From positions 6,324,001 to 6,388,000 of the forward strand of contig NZ_CP023695.1 of the NCBI RefSeq assembly GCF_008704395.1: a stretch of DNA of 64,000 nt. The letters run 5' to 3'. Below the pieces are notes generated by a model. That model saw only the letters and a list, made by a program, of their open reading frames with translations. It was not told where the DNA came from and ran no database searches. Within the stretch, counting starts at the first letter, position 1. Every line of letters starts with the position of its first letter. The translations under genes and the position numbers were made by a program. Of this stretch, positions 8,929 through 16,667 are shown in pieces. Origin of the DNA: Streptomyces alboniger. GTDB lineage: Bacteria > Actinomycetota > Actinomycetes > Streptomycetales > Streptomycetaceae.

Positions 8929-9657
8929 TCAGGCGTGCGCGATGGAGTTGGAGTCGAGGTGCCCGTCGATGAGCTGGCGGCACAGCTGGGTCAGGCCGAG
9001 CTGGTGGGAGCGGGCGTGGCGGCGCAGGGCGTCGAAGGCCTCGTCGACGCTGGTGCCCCAGCGTTCGGCGAGGATGCCCTTGGCCTGTTCGATGGTGACG
9101 CGGCTGGTCAGGGCCGCGTGCATCTGGGCGCGCTGCTGGTTGGCGTAGGCGACGGTGCGGTGCTGGAGGATGGCGATGGTCGCCACGTCCGCCAGTGCCT
9201 GCGCGACCCGCGCGTCGGCGGCGGAGAGGCTCTGCGGGCGGGTGTCGAAGAGGTTCAACGCGCCGATGACCGCCTCGCGCAGGCGCATCGGCAGTGCGTG
9301 GGTGACGACGAAACCGGCCTTCTGGGCCCGGGCCGCGAAGAGCGGGAAGGGGCCGGTCTCCACCGGCGAGGAGAGGTCGATGTTCAGCCGGACCGTACCG
9401 CTGCGGTGGCATTCCACGCACGGCCCCTCGTCGTGCTGGAGGGCGAACAGCTCCAGCAGGCGGGTGTGCTCGTCGGAGGCGGCGATCAGCTGGAGGTTGC
9501 CCTGCGGGTCTTCGAGCATCACTCCCACCGCCGACACATCGAGCAGCTCCGCACAGCGATCGCACAGCGTGTGCAGGAAGTCGATCAGATCGAAGTCGTC
9601 GACGAGCGTGTCGACCGCGTCGATGACGGCTGCCAGCAGGTGTTCTTCTCGAGTCAT
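8929..9657 (-). CDS. GAF-ANTAR putative transcription antitermination regulator 2
   Basis: 242 residues. The GAF domain (about 20-160) contains DEGPCVECHRSG. The ANTAR domain (about 180-235) is the most canonical of the cluster: VTIEQAKGILAERWG then VDEAFDALRRHARSH. It should act as a cytosolic sensor-antiterminator. Its ATG overlaps the stop of the upstream minus-strand gene by 4 bp (ATGA at 9654-9657), so regulators 2 and 3 are co-translated. Confidence 0.9.
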   Translation of the reverse strand: MTREEHLLAAVIDAVDTLVDDFDLIDFLHTLCDRCAELLDVSAVGVMLEDPQGNLQLIAASDEHTRLLELFALQHDEGPCVECHRSGTVRLNIDLSSPVETGPFPLFAARAQKAGFVVTHALPMRLREAVIGALNLFDTRPQSLSAADARVAQALADVATIAILQHRTVAYANQQRAQMHAALTSRVTIEQAKGILAERWGTSVDEAFDALRRHARSHQLGLTQLCRQLIDGHLDSNSIAHA

Positions 9658-10430
9658 GGCCCTTCAGTCCCTCCGCCGGCCAAGCGCGCCCGGCCGTCCC
9701 CATCATCCTGACGAAAATGCACCCGCCGGGCCACCACGTCCTCGGCGACCTCGATCAACGGCCGGCCGTGGCGGAAGGCATGGGCCCGCAGCCGGACCAG
9801 CGCCTCGGCCAGGGAGACCCCGGCCTGCACACTGATCATCCCGGTCGCCTGGTGCACCGCGGCCCGGTAGAGGTGCGAGCCGTCCTCCGCGGCGGCGAAG
9901 GCGTCCCACTGCCCGCTGTCCCGCACCAGTGTGGCGGTCAGCGCGTGCGTGACGATCCACGCGTCGGCCAGGGACATCTCCTCCAGCGGGCCGGGTCTCG
10001 CGCGTTGCAGGGTCATCGTGCCGAGGCAGGCGGTGCCGGCCAGCAGCGGCAGGCAGAAGACCGCCCTGATCCCCAGCTCCAGGGCCTCGGGCAGCAGGGC
10101 TGGCCACCGGCTGGCCGGCTCACGCGCCAGATCGGGCACCGAGACGGCCGTACCGGACTCGGCGACCTGCGGGCCCGGCCCCTCGCCCAGGGTGAACTGG
10201 AGGTCTTCCAGCCGGGTGCTGACGCCCGGGGTGGCCCACAGCAGTTCGTTGAGGCGGCTGCCGACCGTCACGGACACCGCCACACCGTCGACCCCCAGCG
10301 CACGGGCGCACCGCGGCGCGTCCGCACCGAGCAGGCCGCCGCTGTCGGGCGCCGGGCGCAGGCTCTCCAGGACAGCGGCGAGGTCGCCCTCGGAGCCCAC
10401 TGGTGTCACCTCCTGCCTGGCCGAATCCAT
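9654..10430 (-). CDS. GAF-ANTAR putative transcription antitermination regulator 3
   Basis: 258 residues, promoter-proximal gene of the minus-strand ANTAR operon. The GAF domain contains FTLGEGPGPQVAESG (about 75-90). The ANTAR-like C terminus has AVHQATGMISVQAGVSLAEA then LRAHAFRHGRPLIEVAEDVV. The VHQATGMI form replaces the usual IEQAKGIL, so RNA recognition may differ from canonical ANTAR proteins. The start is ATG at 10430. A divergent homologue begins 195 bp away, with the intergenic region shared by the two transcripts. Confidence 0.85.
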   Translation of the reverse strand: MDSARQEVTPVGSEGDLAAVLESLRPAPDSGGLLGADAPRCARALGVDGVAVSVTVGSRLNELLWATPGVSTRLEDLQFTLGEGPGPQVAESGTAVSVPDLAREPASRWPALLPEALELGIRAVFCLPLLAGTACLGTMTLQRARPGPLEEMSLADAWIVTHALTATLVRDSGQWDAFAAAEDGSHLYRAAVHQATGMISVQAGVSLAEALVRLRAHAFRHGRPLIEVAEDVVARRVHFRQDDGDGRARLAGGGTEGP

Positions 10431-10625
10431 CCGGGACTCGGCACGCTCAGTCTATGGGGCACGTTCATTCCGGGCATGGGCCGTGGTCGGCGGCGCCAGG
10501 AGCGTAGGGTGGAAGCAGGCCACCCGCCCCGAACGCTGGTTTCGTCTCGTACGGCAACCATGACATTGGCTTCCGATCATGGGTGGCATCGGCAGTTGAG
10601 TGCCAAAAATCGGAAGCACGGCCAT

Positions 10626-11414
10626 GTGCACACTTCCCCGCGCGCTCTCCCTGTCCGCGCCCCACGTCTGTTCCCCGTGAAGGGCGCCCGGCCGTCGGCC
10701 GTCGAGCTCGCAGCCCTCCACGTCGACCGCCCCGACCCCGCGAGCAGTCTCGCGCGCGCGTGCAGGGCCGCACTGAGCCGACGCTGCTCGGTCGGACTGA
10801 CGTTGGCTGCGGACGCGGCCTTGGCTCAACGCGTCTCCCTTGCCGCCGTCGGCCCGCTGGCCGGCCGGGGGGAGACCCTCCAGATAAACCTGGGCGAAGG
10901 CCCCTGCGTCCAGTCCCTGAGCCGTCTCGCGCCGGTCCTCGCCCCCGACCTCGACGACACGGACGTCACCGGGGCGTGGCCCGTCTTCGCCGCGCAGGCC
11001 CGAGCCGACGGGATCCGGGCCGTCTTCGCGATCCCCGTCGTCGGCGCCCGCCCGGCCGTTCCCCAGCCGGGGCTCGTGCTGAGCCTCTACCGCGACCGGC
11101 CCGGTGACCTGCCCGAAGCGGACCTGCGCACCGCCCGCACGCACGTACTAGCCGCGGAACTGCTGCTCCTGGCCGCTCCGGTGCCCGGCGAGGACTCCGC
11201 CGCCGACGCCTGGCTGCTGCCGACCGATGCCGTCGTCCACCAGGCCACCGGCATGATCAGTTACCGCCACGCCCTCACCACCGGCCAGGCCCTGGCGCTG
11301 CTGCGCTCGCACGCGCACATCCGCGGCACCGACCTGACCGACCTCGCCCACGCCATCGTCCACCGCGGCCTGCGCCTGCCCGATCCGCCCCCGCCCGACC
11401 CCGCCGGGCCGTGA
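10626..11414 (+). CDS. GAF-ANTAR putative transcription antitermination regulator 4 (divergent)
   Basis: 262 residues from GTG 10626, which has GGAAG at 10612-10616. ATG 10560 and GTG 10677 are alternatives in the same frame, so the N terminus is uncertain. The GAF domain contains INLGEGPCVQSL. The C-terminal ANTAR-like domain has VVHQATGMISYRHALTTGQA then LRSHAHIRGTDLTDLAHAIV, most like regulator 3, which suggests duplication followed by inversion. The STAS protein gene follows on the same strand after 170 bp. Confidence 0.82.
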   Translation: MHTSPRALPVRAPRLFPVKGARPSAVELAALHVDRPDPASSLARACRAALSRRCSVGLTLAADAALAQRVSLAAVGPLAGRGETLQINLGEGPCVQSLSRLAPVLAPDLDDTDVTGAWPVFAAQARADGIRAVFAIPVVGARPAVPQPGLVLSLYRDRPGDLPEADLRTARTHVLAAELLLLAAPVPGEDSAADAWLLPTDAVVHQATGMISYRHALTTGQALALLRSHAHIRGTDLTDLAHAIVHRGLRLPDPPPPDPAGP

Positions 11415-11584
11415 GCCCCGGCCTCGTGACCCGGGCTCCTTACCAGCGCGGGGCCGGGCGCCGCAGGTGTTCTGCCGAACCGGCTCCACGGCGGGCGGGC
11501 CGCCCTACGGTGGAGTGTCGGCCAGGACCCCGTCGGCAGTCCGCTCCCCACGGGGGATCCGCTGCACTTCGCCGAGCGAGAGTC

Positions 11585-11953
11585 ATGCCCTTCCCGTTGC
11601 CAGCAGCCCGCTGTATCGCGTCCGTACACACCCATGGCACCGGCGTCCTGGTCCGCCTGTGCGGTGAGATCGACCTTGCCACCGCACCCGACGTCACCGC
11701 CTATCTCGACACCCTGTCCCACGCCGGTTCCGGCGAGCTGCTGATCGACCTGCGTCAGGTGGAGTTCATGGACGGCTCCGGAGTACGCCTCCTGAACCGG
11801 GCCCGCGCCCGCGCCCGGGGCGACGGACGACTGCGTCTGATCTGCACGGATCCGGTCACCCTTCGGCTGCTCCGCCATCCGAGCCTGCACTTGTGGTTCG
11901 AGATCCTGGACCACTTGCCTCCGCCGACGGTTCCGCCGCGCACGGCGGCCTGA
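11585..11953 (+). CDS. STAS-domain anti-sigma factor antagonist
   Basis: 122 residues, essentially a single STAS domain as in SpoIIAA/RsbV/BldG-type proteins that bind anti-sigma kinases. The core GVLVRLCGEIDLATAPDV (about 19-36) and the phosphorylation segment VEFMDGSGVRLL (about 60-71) are clear; the Ser after Gly aligns with the phosphoserine of SpoIIAA. The frame is open back to GTG 11411, but the STAS fold starts close to ATG 11585, so I use that. It stands beside GAF-ANTAR regulators, a frequent Streptomyces association with partner-switching pathways. Confidence 0.85.
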   Translation: MPFPLPAARCIASVHTHGTGVLVRLCGEIDLATAPDVTAYLDTLSHAGSGELLIDLRQVEFMDGSGVRLLNRARARARGDGRLRLICTDPVTLRLLRHPSLHLWFEILDHLPPPTVPPRTAA

Positions 11954-11992
11954 AGTCCTGAGGCGGGGGGCCGGGTCCGGGAGGTGGCCGGG

Positions 11993-12976
11993 CTATACGC
12001 CTCGCCGCCACGTCCGCGTGACATCGGCCAGCGCCTCCACCGCCTCCTGCGCGCGGTCGCGGTCCTCGCGGAGCATCGGGCCGAACTCAACGTGCAGGAA
12101 CGGCACGTCGCGGGCCGTCGCCGAGCGGCCCTGGACGTTGGTGCGGCCCGCCAGGGGGCAGGACCTGGCCCAGGCGCGGCATACGTCGTAGCCGCGCTTC
12201 CTGAGGTCGTCCGCGAGGGCGCGGCCCTCGGTGACGGCCTCCCTGCCCCGGCCCGTCGAGGCGACCACATCGTGATCCGGAGCGGAGTCGTCCGCCATGC
12301 CGTGCAGCTGTACGCCGGGCAGCCCACGGCGCACCAGCTCGTCGCAGACGGCGTGGAAGACGCTGTCCCTGCGGTGCGCGACGTCCGCCTCGTCACCGCG
12401 GCCGGCTTTGCGATGTGCTCCCGCGATGATCAGTACGCCGCCGGGGGCGCGGCTGAGGAGCTGGGCGCCGAGCCGTTCCGTGTGCTGGTCGGCCACGGGG
12501 TGGGGGACCTGGACCGACCAGCGCGCGGGGGAGTCGAGGTCGACGTAGACACGCCCCCAGCCGCGCGGTGCGGCGCCGCTCTCGGCGCGGTCGGCGATCT
12601 CCGCGTACCGCCGCCCCGTGGCCTCTTCGGTGACGGTGCGGACCGCGAAGTCCACGTCGGCCAGGCGGTGTTCGGCCTCCGCCCGGCGGCCGTCAAGGAG
12701 CAGGCCGACGCCCGCGGCCACCGTGCTGCGGTCGGTGCGCGAGGGGCGGCGGTAGCCGGTGTCCTCGCCGAAATCGGCGGTGTAGGCCGTGATCTCCCGC
12801 TCCAGGCCGGGCCGGGGGGCCGTGGCGGACGGGCCCCGGTGCTCCCGCGAGGGCGCCCGGCCCTGGTCCGAGGAGCTGCCGGAGCACTGCGCGAGGCTGA
12901 GCACGCAGGCGGTCACGGCGGTGAGAATCCCGAGCTTCTTCGCTATCGCTACCGGCCGAGTGTGGGAGTTCATCAT
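11993..12976 (-). CDS. Putative exported hydrolase divergent from the PGA operon
   Basis: 327 residues with an N-terminal export signal (positive KK then ILTAVTACVLSLAQC); Cys after Gln makes a poor lipobox, so secretion or anchoring is uncertain. The mature part has clustered conserved-looking polar motifs: IIAGAHRKAG, ADVAHRRDS, VQLHGMADDSAPDHDVV and FLHVEFGP. This His/Glu/Asp pattern resembles zinc-dependent amidohydrolases such as the phage-type poly-gamma-glutamate hydrolase and N-formylglutamate amidohydrolase groups, but I cannot assign it firmly. Divergence by about 24 bp from a CapA/PgsA-family gene makes a role in polymer cleavage plausible. ATG 12976 or 12973 may be used; no ribosome-binding site is seen. 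Confidence 0.6.
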   Translation of the reverse strand: MMNSHTRPVAIAKKLGILTAVTACVLSLAQCSGSSSDQGRAPSREHRGPSATAPRPGLEREITAYTADFGEDTGYRRPSRTDRSTVAAGVGLLLDGRRAEAEHRLADVDFAVRTVTEEATGRRYAEIADRAESGAAPRGWGRVYVDLDSPARWSVQVPHPVADQHTERLGAQLLSRAPGGVLIIAGAHRKAGRGDEADVAHRRDSVFHAVCDELVRRGLPGVQLHGMADDSAPDHDVVASTGRGREAVTEGRALADDLRKRGYDVCRAWARSCPLAGRTNVQGRSATARDVPFLHVEFGPMLREDRDRAQEAVEALADVTRTWRRGV

Positions 12977-12999
12977 GGTTGTATAAAGATAGCCCTGTG
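12977..12999. promoter_or_regulatory. Very short divergent promoter region, AT-rich
   Basis: Only 23 bp separate the two divergent starts. The patch TATAAAGATAG (12982-12992) is conspicuously AT-rich for this genome and could serve as a -10 element on either strand. Both genes lack a Shine-Dalgarno sequence, so leaderless transcripts would fit. The -35 elements would then lie inside the opposite coding regions. Confidence 0.4.
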
Positions 13000-14202
13000 A
13001 TGACACGTCCCTCCCGCAGGCATTTCGTGACCTGTGCGGCCTCCGCGCTCCTGCTGCTCGCCACCGCCGCCTGCGGCCCTTTCGGCGACGACGACAAGGC
13101 CGCCGACGCCGGTCCCTCGTTCACCGTCGCCGCCGCGGGCGACATCCTGATCCACCCGCAACTCACCGACCAGGCCCGCAAGGACGCCAAGGTCACGGGC
13201 AAGGGGGAGAAGGGCATCGACTTCCGGCCGATGATGGCCGGGGTCAAGCCGGTCATCAGCAAGGCCGACCTCGGCATCTGCCACTTCGAGCCGGTGGTGG
13301 GCAAGCCCGGCGGCCCCTTCCAGAGCTACCCGGACTTCCTCGTGCCGCCGCAGATCACCACGGCCATCAAGGACATCGGCTACGACCAGTGCTCCACGGC
13401 GTCGAACCACACGCTCGACCACGGCCCCGCCGGCGTCACCCGCACCCTGAACGCGCTCGACAAGGCGGGCCTGCGCCACACCGGTTCGGCGCGAACCGCG
13501 GCGGAAGGCGGCAAGCCGCTCATCACCGAGGTGAAGGGCGTCAAGGTCGGCCAGATCGCCTTCGCCTTCGGGTTCAATGGCCGCGAGGTCCCCAAGGACA
13601 AGCCGTGGATCGTCAACCAGAACGACTTCGGCGCGATCGCCGCCGCCGAGAAGAAGGCGCGCAAGGCGGGCGCCGAGGTAGTGATCCTCAGCATCCACTG
13701 GGGCCGTGAGAACCAGCCCAACGCCAGCGCCCCCCAGATCAGGCTCGCCCGCCAGATCGCCGAGAAGACCGGCATCAACCTCGTCATCGGCCACCACGCG
13801 CACGTCGTCCAGCCGATGGAGAAGGTCGACGGCACCTGGATCGCGTACGGACTCGGCAACCAGGTCGCCCGGCACGACGTGCCCAGCGGTCTGACCGAGG
13901 AGGGCGTGATCGGCTGGTTCGAGTTCGTCAAGCGCGGTGGCGAGTGGGACGTCGACGCCAAGTACGTCCCCACGTTCGTGGATATCCCGCCGGATCCGGA
14001 CGAGACCGGCGCCCTGCCCAAGGGGGCCGTCGAGGACCACCGGCTCCTCGATGTGGCCGCCACCCTGCGGGACGGCGAGGGCCTCAGCGAGCAGCAGCGC
14101 TCCCGCTACCGCCTCGCCTTCGAACGCACCCAGGGCACACTCCTGAACAGGGGTGCGAGCAAGGACGGCCTCGAACCGCTGGAAGAGCTGCCCGCCGACT
14201 GA
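13000..14202 (+). CDS. CapA/PgsA-family lipoprotein, poly-gamma-glutamate synthesis
   Basis: 400 residues, with signal peptide and lipobox ATAAC (about residues 18-22). The PGA_cap metallophosphatase-like fold is shown by AAAGDILIH, STASNHTLDHGPAG, ILSIHWGREN and IGHHAHVVQPME, in the order found in CapA/PgsA. In Bacillus, PgsA is an essential membrane partner of PgsB-PgsC in making and exporting poly-gamma-glutamate, which fits the genes downstream. ATG 13000 is chosen since the Tat-like MTRPSRRHFVT signal begins there; GTG 12997 and TTG 12979 are alternatives. A hairpin at 14228-14244 separates it from the next gene, so it may be partly independent. Confidence 0.88.
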   Translation: MTRPSRRHFVTCAASALLLLATAACGPFGDDDKAADAGPSFTVAAAGDILIHPQLTDQARKDAKVTGKGEKGIDFRPMMAGVKPVISKADLGICHFEPVVGKPGGPFQSYPDFLVPPQITTAIKDIGYDQCSTASNHTLDHGPAGVTRTLNALDKAGLRHTGSARTAAEGGKPLITEVKGVKVGQIAFAFGFNGREVPKDKPWIVNQNDFGAIAAAEKKARKAGAEVVILSIHWGRENQPNASAPQIRLARQIAEKTGINLVIGHHAHVVQPMEKVDGTWIAYGLGNQVARHDVPSGLTEEGVIGWFEFVKRGGEWDVDAKYVPTFVDIPPDPDETGALPKGAVEDHRLLDVAATLRDGEGLSEQQRSRYRLAFERTQGTLLNRGASKDGLEPLEELPAD

Positions 14203-14227
14203 CCGGAAGGACCGCTTCCAGCTGATC

Positions 14228-14262
14228 CGAGGGGCAAACCCTCGATCGGTGCGAGCTAGCTC
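14228..14262. promoter_or_regulatory. Hairpin and palindrome between CapA and HAMP genes
   Basis: CGAGGG (14228-14233) and CCCTCG (14239-14244) form a small hairpin that could attenuate read-through from the CapA gene. Next to it GAGCTAGCTC (14253-14262) is a perfect 10-bp palindrome, a possible operator for the downstream operon. Confidence 0.4.
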
Positions 14263-14315
14263 ACATTTCGAGTACTTCGTACATCCCTCCGGACGAGTCG
14301 CGGGTCAAAGCTCTC

Positions 14316-14340
14316 CGGAACGCATCACCCTGCGCTTCCG
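14316..14340 (+). promoter_or_regulatory. Possible ECF sigma (SigE-like) promoter of the PGA operon
   Basis: GGAAC at 14316-14320 is followed after 17 bp by CGT at 14338-14340, resembling the GGAAC-N16/17-CGT form of Streptomyces SigE promoters, which respond to cell-envelope stress. It would give a leader of roughly 25-30 nt before the TTG start at 14373. Short motifs of this kind occur by chance, so this is only a candidate. Confidence 0.3.
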
Positions 14341-14372
14341 TACCCCGCGTCATTCCAGGAGAGGAGCACCCC

Positions 14373-16661
14373 TTGGCCGCTTCGCGTTCGAAGCGGCGGC
14401 ACAAGGTCCGCCGAAGGACCGACATGTCCCTGCTGGGTGGCATACGTCCCCCCATCGCCGTGCTGTCGGTCCTGCTCCTCGCCCTCGCGGGCATCACCGC
14501 CCTCACCCTCGGCCGCGTCGGACAGGAGGCCGTCCCCAAGGCGGTCAAGCTGTCCCAGCAGCACTTCGCCGAGGACGGCGCCATCGCGCTGCGCGCCTCC
14601 ATCGACGAGTCCGTCACCGACCTGACCCGGACCGCCGAACTCTTCAGCGCGGGCGAACCGGTCGCCCCGGACGCCGTCCTCGACAAGATCGGCAGCGTCT
14701 ACCAGAAGTGGATGGGCACCGCGGTCGTCGAGATCTCCTCCGGCAAGCTCCTCGCCGCCCGCGGTGAGAACCTGCCGCTGACCGCCATCGACCGCGGCGC
14801 GCTCGCCGACGAGGACGGCCTGGCCCCGCGCATGGTGCGCCTGGAGAACGGCGAGACCCGCCTGCTCTCCTTCGCCCTGCTCACCTGGAAGGGCCAGCCG
14901 CAGCAACTCCTCGTCGCCTCCAGCAGCCTGCGCTTCCCCGGCATCAGCCTCGGCAAGTTCCGCTCCATCGCCGTCGTCGGCCAGGACGGCCACGTGCTGA
15001 GCACCGACGGCATCCCGGAGCCCGAGCAGGTCCTCACCGACCTCCAGCGCGAGGAGGTAAAGCAGTCCAACAAGCAGCTCAAGGCGTTCGCGGAAGCCGC
15101 CGCGAAGAAGACGCGTACGCATCCGCTCATGTCCAAGGAGCCCGGCTCGGGCGGCTTCCTCGGGGTCAGCGGCCACCTCACCGGCGAGCGCTACCTCGGC
15201 GAGCGCGCCATCGGCGGCTACGCGAGCCTCGCCGGACCCGAGGCGGGCAAGCCCACCGTGGCGACCCGGCTCGGCCTCTCCGTCGTGGCGATGGTCCCGG
15301 TCGCCGAGGACCCGAGGGCGACCAACAGCTCGGCCTTCGGGCTGCTCGCCGCGGCCGCTCTGCTGCTCATCGGCGGAGTCACCGTCCTCCTGCTCGTACG
15401 GACCGTCCAGCGCCCGCTGATCCGGCTCTTCCTGGAAGGCCGCCGCCTGAGCCGGGGCGACCTCGACCGGCCCGTCCCCGTGCCGAAGTCCGGCGAGGCC
15501 GCCCGCATCGGCGCCGCCCTCGAACGCCTGCGCCGCCAACTGCTCGGCGAACCCGCGCGGAAGCAGGACGCCCCCGGCCACCGCCGCAGGTTCGGCAGCC
15601 GCACACTGATCGCCGTCTGCGGAGTGCTCCTGCTCGCCTGGTCCGCGCCGCTCATGCTGCTGCTCAACCGCGCGGGCGACACCGTCGTCGTACCGCAGCA
15701 GATGGTCAACGACCAGCGCGAGCGCACCGACACCCTCACCGACCGCGTCCGCCGCGCCCTCAACGAAGGCCACGCCGACCTCACCTCCGTCGCCTCCCTC
15801 ATGGGCGACCGCACCGAGGCCTCGGACATGTCCAAGGTCCTCGAAAGCACCCTGAACCAACACCCCCGCTACCAGTCCCTGTACGTCCTGGACGCCCGGG
15901 GCAAGGTGCTGGCCAAGGCCGGCGCGGACCCCCGCAGCCCGTCCGGCAAGGGACCGTCCGACCAGCCCATCCGCGTCCTCGACGAGGGCGGCAAGGAGCC
16001 GGTCATCCTCGGCACCGCCGAGGTGCAGGGGCGCCAGGGCGCCGCCGTGGTGGGCGAGTTCCGCATCGACTTCCTCAACTCGCTGCTCAAGCGCCCCGGC
16101 CTCGGCGAGGTCCGCGTCGTCGACGCCAAGCGCAAGGTGATCGGCGCCAACACCGGCTACCGCGAGTTCGAGGGCCTGCCGAGCGGCCGCCTCGACGCGC
16201 TCGCCGAGGGCACGGGCCAGAAGGTCGGCCTCAGCCCGCGCCCCAGCGGCGTCCTCTACCGCCACGGCGACGACATCCAGATCGCGGCCGCCGCGCCCTT
16301 CGTCGGCGGCGGCGCCGCCCACGCGCTCGGCTGGACCGTGCTCAGCTGGCAGCCCGCGTCGGGCCTCGCCATCCCCGAGTACAGCCTCCAGAACCGCACC
16401 GTCCTCGCCGGCCTCCTCGGCATCACCGCGGCGGCGGCCTGCCTGGGCTGGCTGCACATCGTCGTCGTGCGTCCGCTGCGGCACCTCGCCGACCAGGCGG
16501 AGGCGCTGGCCGACGGGGACCGCCGCACCGTCCTCTACCCGCGCCACCACGACGAGGTCGGCGCGGTCACCCGCAGCCTGGAACTCATCAGGCAGCAGCT
16601 GCCGACGGGCACCCAGCGCAAGCGGGACGGCGTCACCGCCGGCCTCGCCGGAAGGAACTGA
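14373..16661 (+). CDS. Tandem sensor-HAMP membrane protein without output domain (PGA operon)
   Basis: 762 residues built from two repeats of helix, extracytoplasmic Cache-like sensor, helix, HAMP. The first helix is near residues 24-44. HAMP 1 follows the helix FGLLAAAALLLIGGVTVLLL and contains RRLSRGDLDRPVPVP. A second helix-sensor unit starts near 405, and the last helix leads to HAMP 2 (RPLRHLADQAEALADGD, DEVGAVTRSLELIRQQL). No kinase, cyclase, GGDEF or methyl-accepting domain follows, so it cannot signal by itself. TTG 14373 has GAGGAG at 14361-14366; ATG 14424 is an alternative. Lying between CapA and PgsB genes, it may sense the envelope or scaffold the synthase. It is not part of the known Bacillus PGA set. 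Confidence 0.75.
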   Translation: MAASRSKRRHKVRRRTDMSLLGGIRPPIAVLSVLLLALAGITALTLGRVGQEAVPKAVKLSQQHFAEDGAIALRASIDESVTDLTRTAELFSAGEPVAPDAVLDKIGSVYQKWMGTAVVEISSGKLLAARGENLPLTAIDRGALADEDGLAPRMVRLENGETRLLSFALLTWKGQPQQLLVASSSLRFPGISLGKFRSIAVVGQDGHVLSTDGIPEPEQVLTDLQREEVKQSNKQLKAFAEAAAKKTRTHPLMSKEPGSGGFLGVSGHLTGERYLGERAIGGYASLAGPEAGKPTVATRLGLSVVAMVPVAEDPRATNSSAFGLLAAAALLLIGGVTVLLLVRTVQRPLIRLFLEGRRLSRGDLDRPVPVPKSGEAARIGAALERLRRQLLGEPARKQDAPGHRRRFGSRTLIAVCGVLLLAWSAPLMLLLNRAGDTVVVPQQMVNDQRERTDTLTDRVRRALNEGHADLTSVASLMGDRTEASDMSKVLESTLNQHPRYQSLYVLDARGKVLAKAGADPRSPSGKGPSDQPIRVLDEGGKEPVILGTAEVQGRQGAAVVGEFRIDFLNSLLKRPGLGEVRVVDAKRKVIGANTGYREFEGLPSGRLDALAEGTGQKVGLSPRPSGVLYRHGDDIQIAAAAPFVGGGAAHALGWTVLSWQPASGLAIPEYSLQNRTVLAGLLGITAAAACLGWLHIVVVRPLRHLADQAEALADGDRRTVLYPRHHDEVGAVTRSLELIRQQLPTGTQRKRDGVTAGLAGRN

Positions 16662-16667
16662 ACCGCC

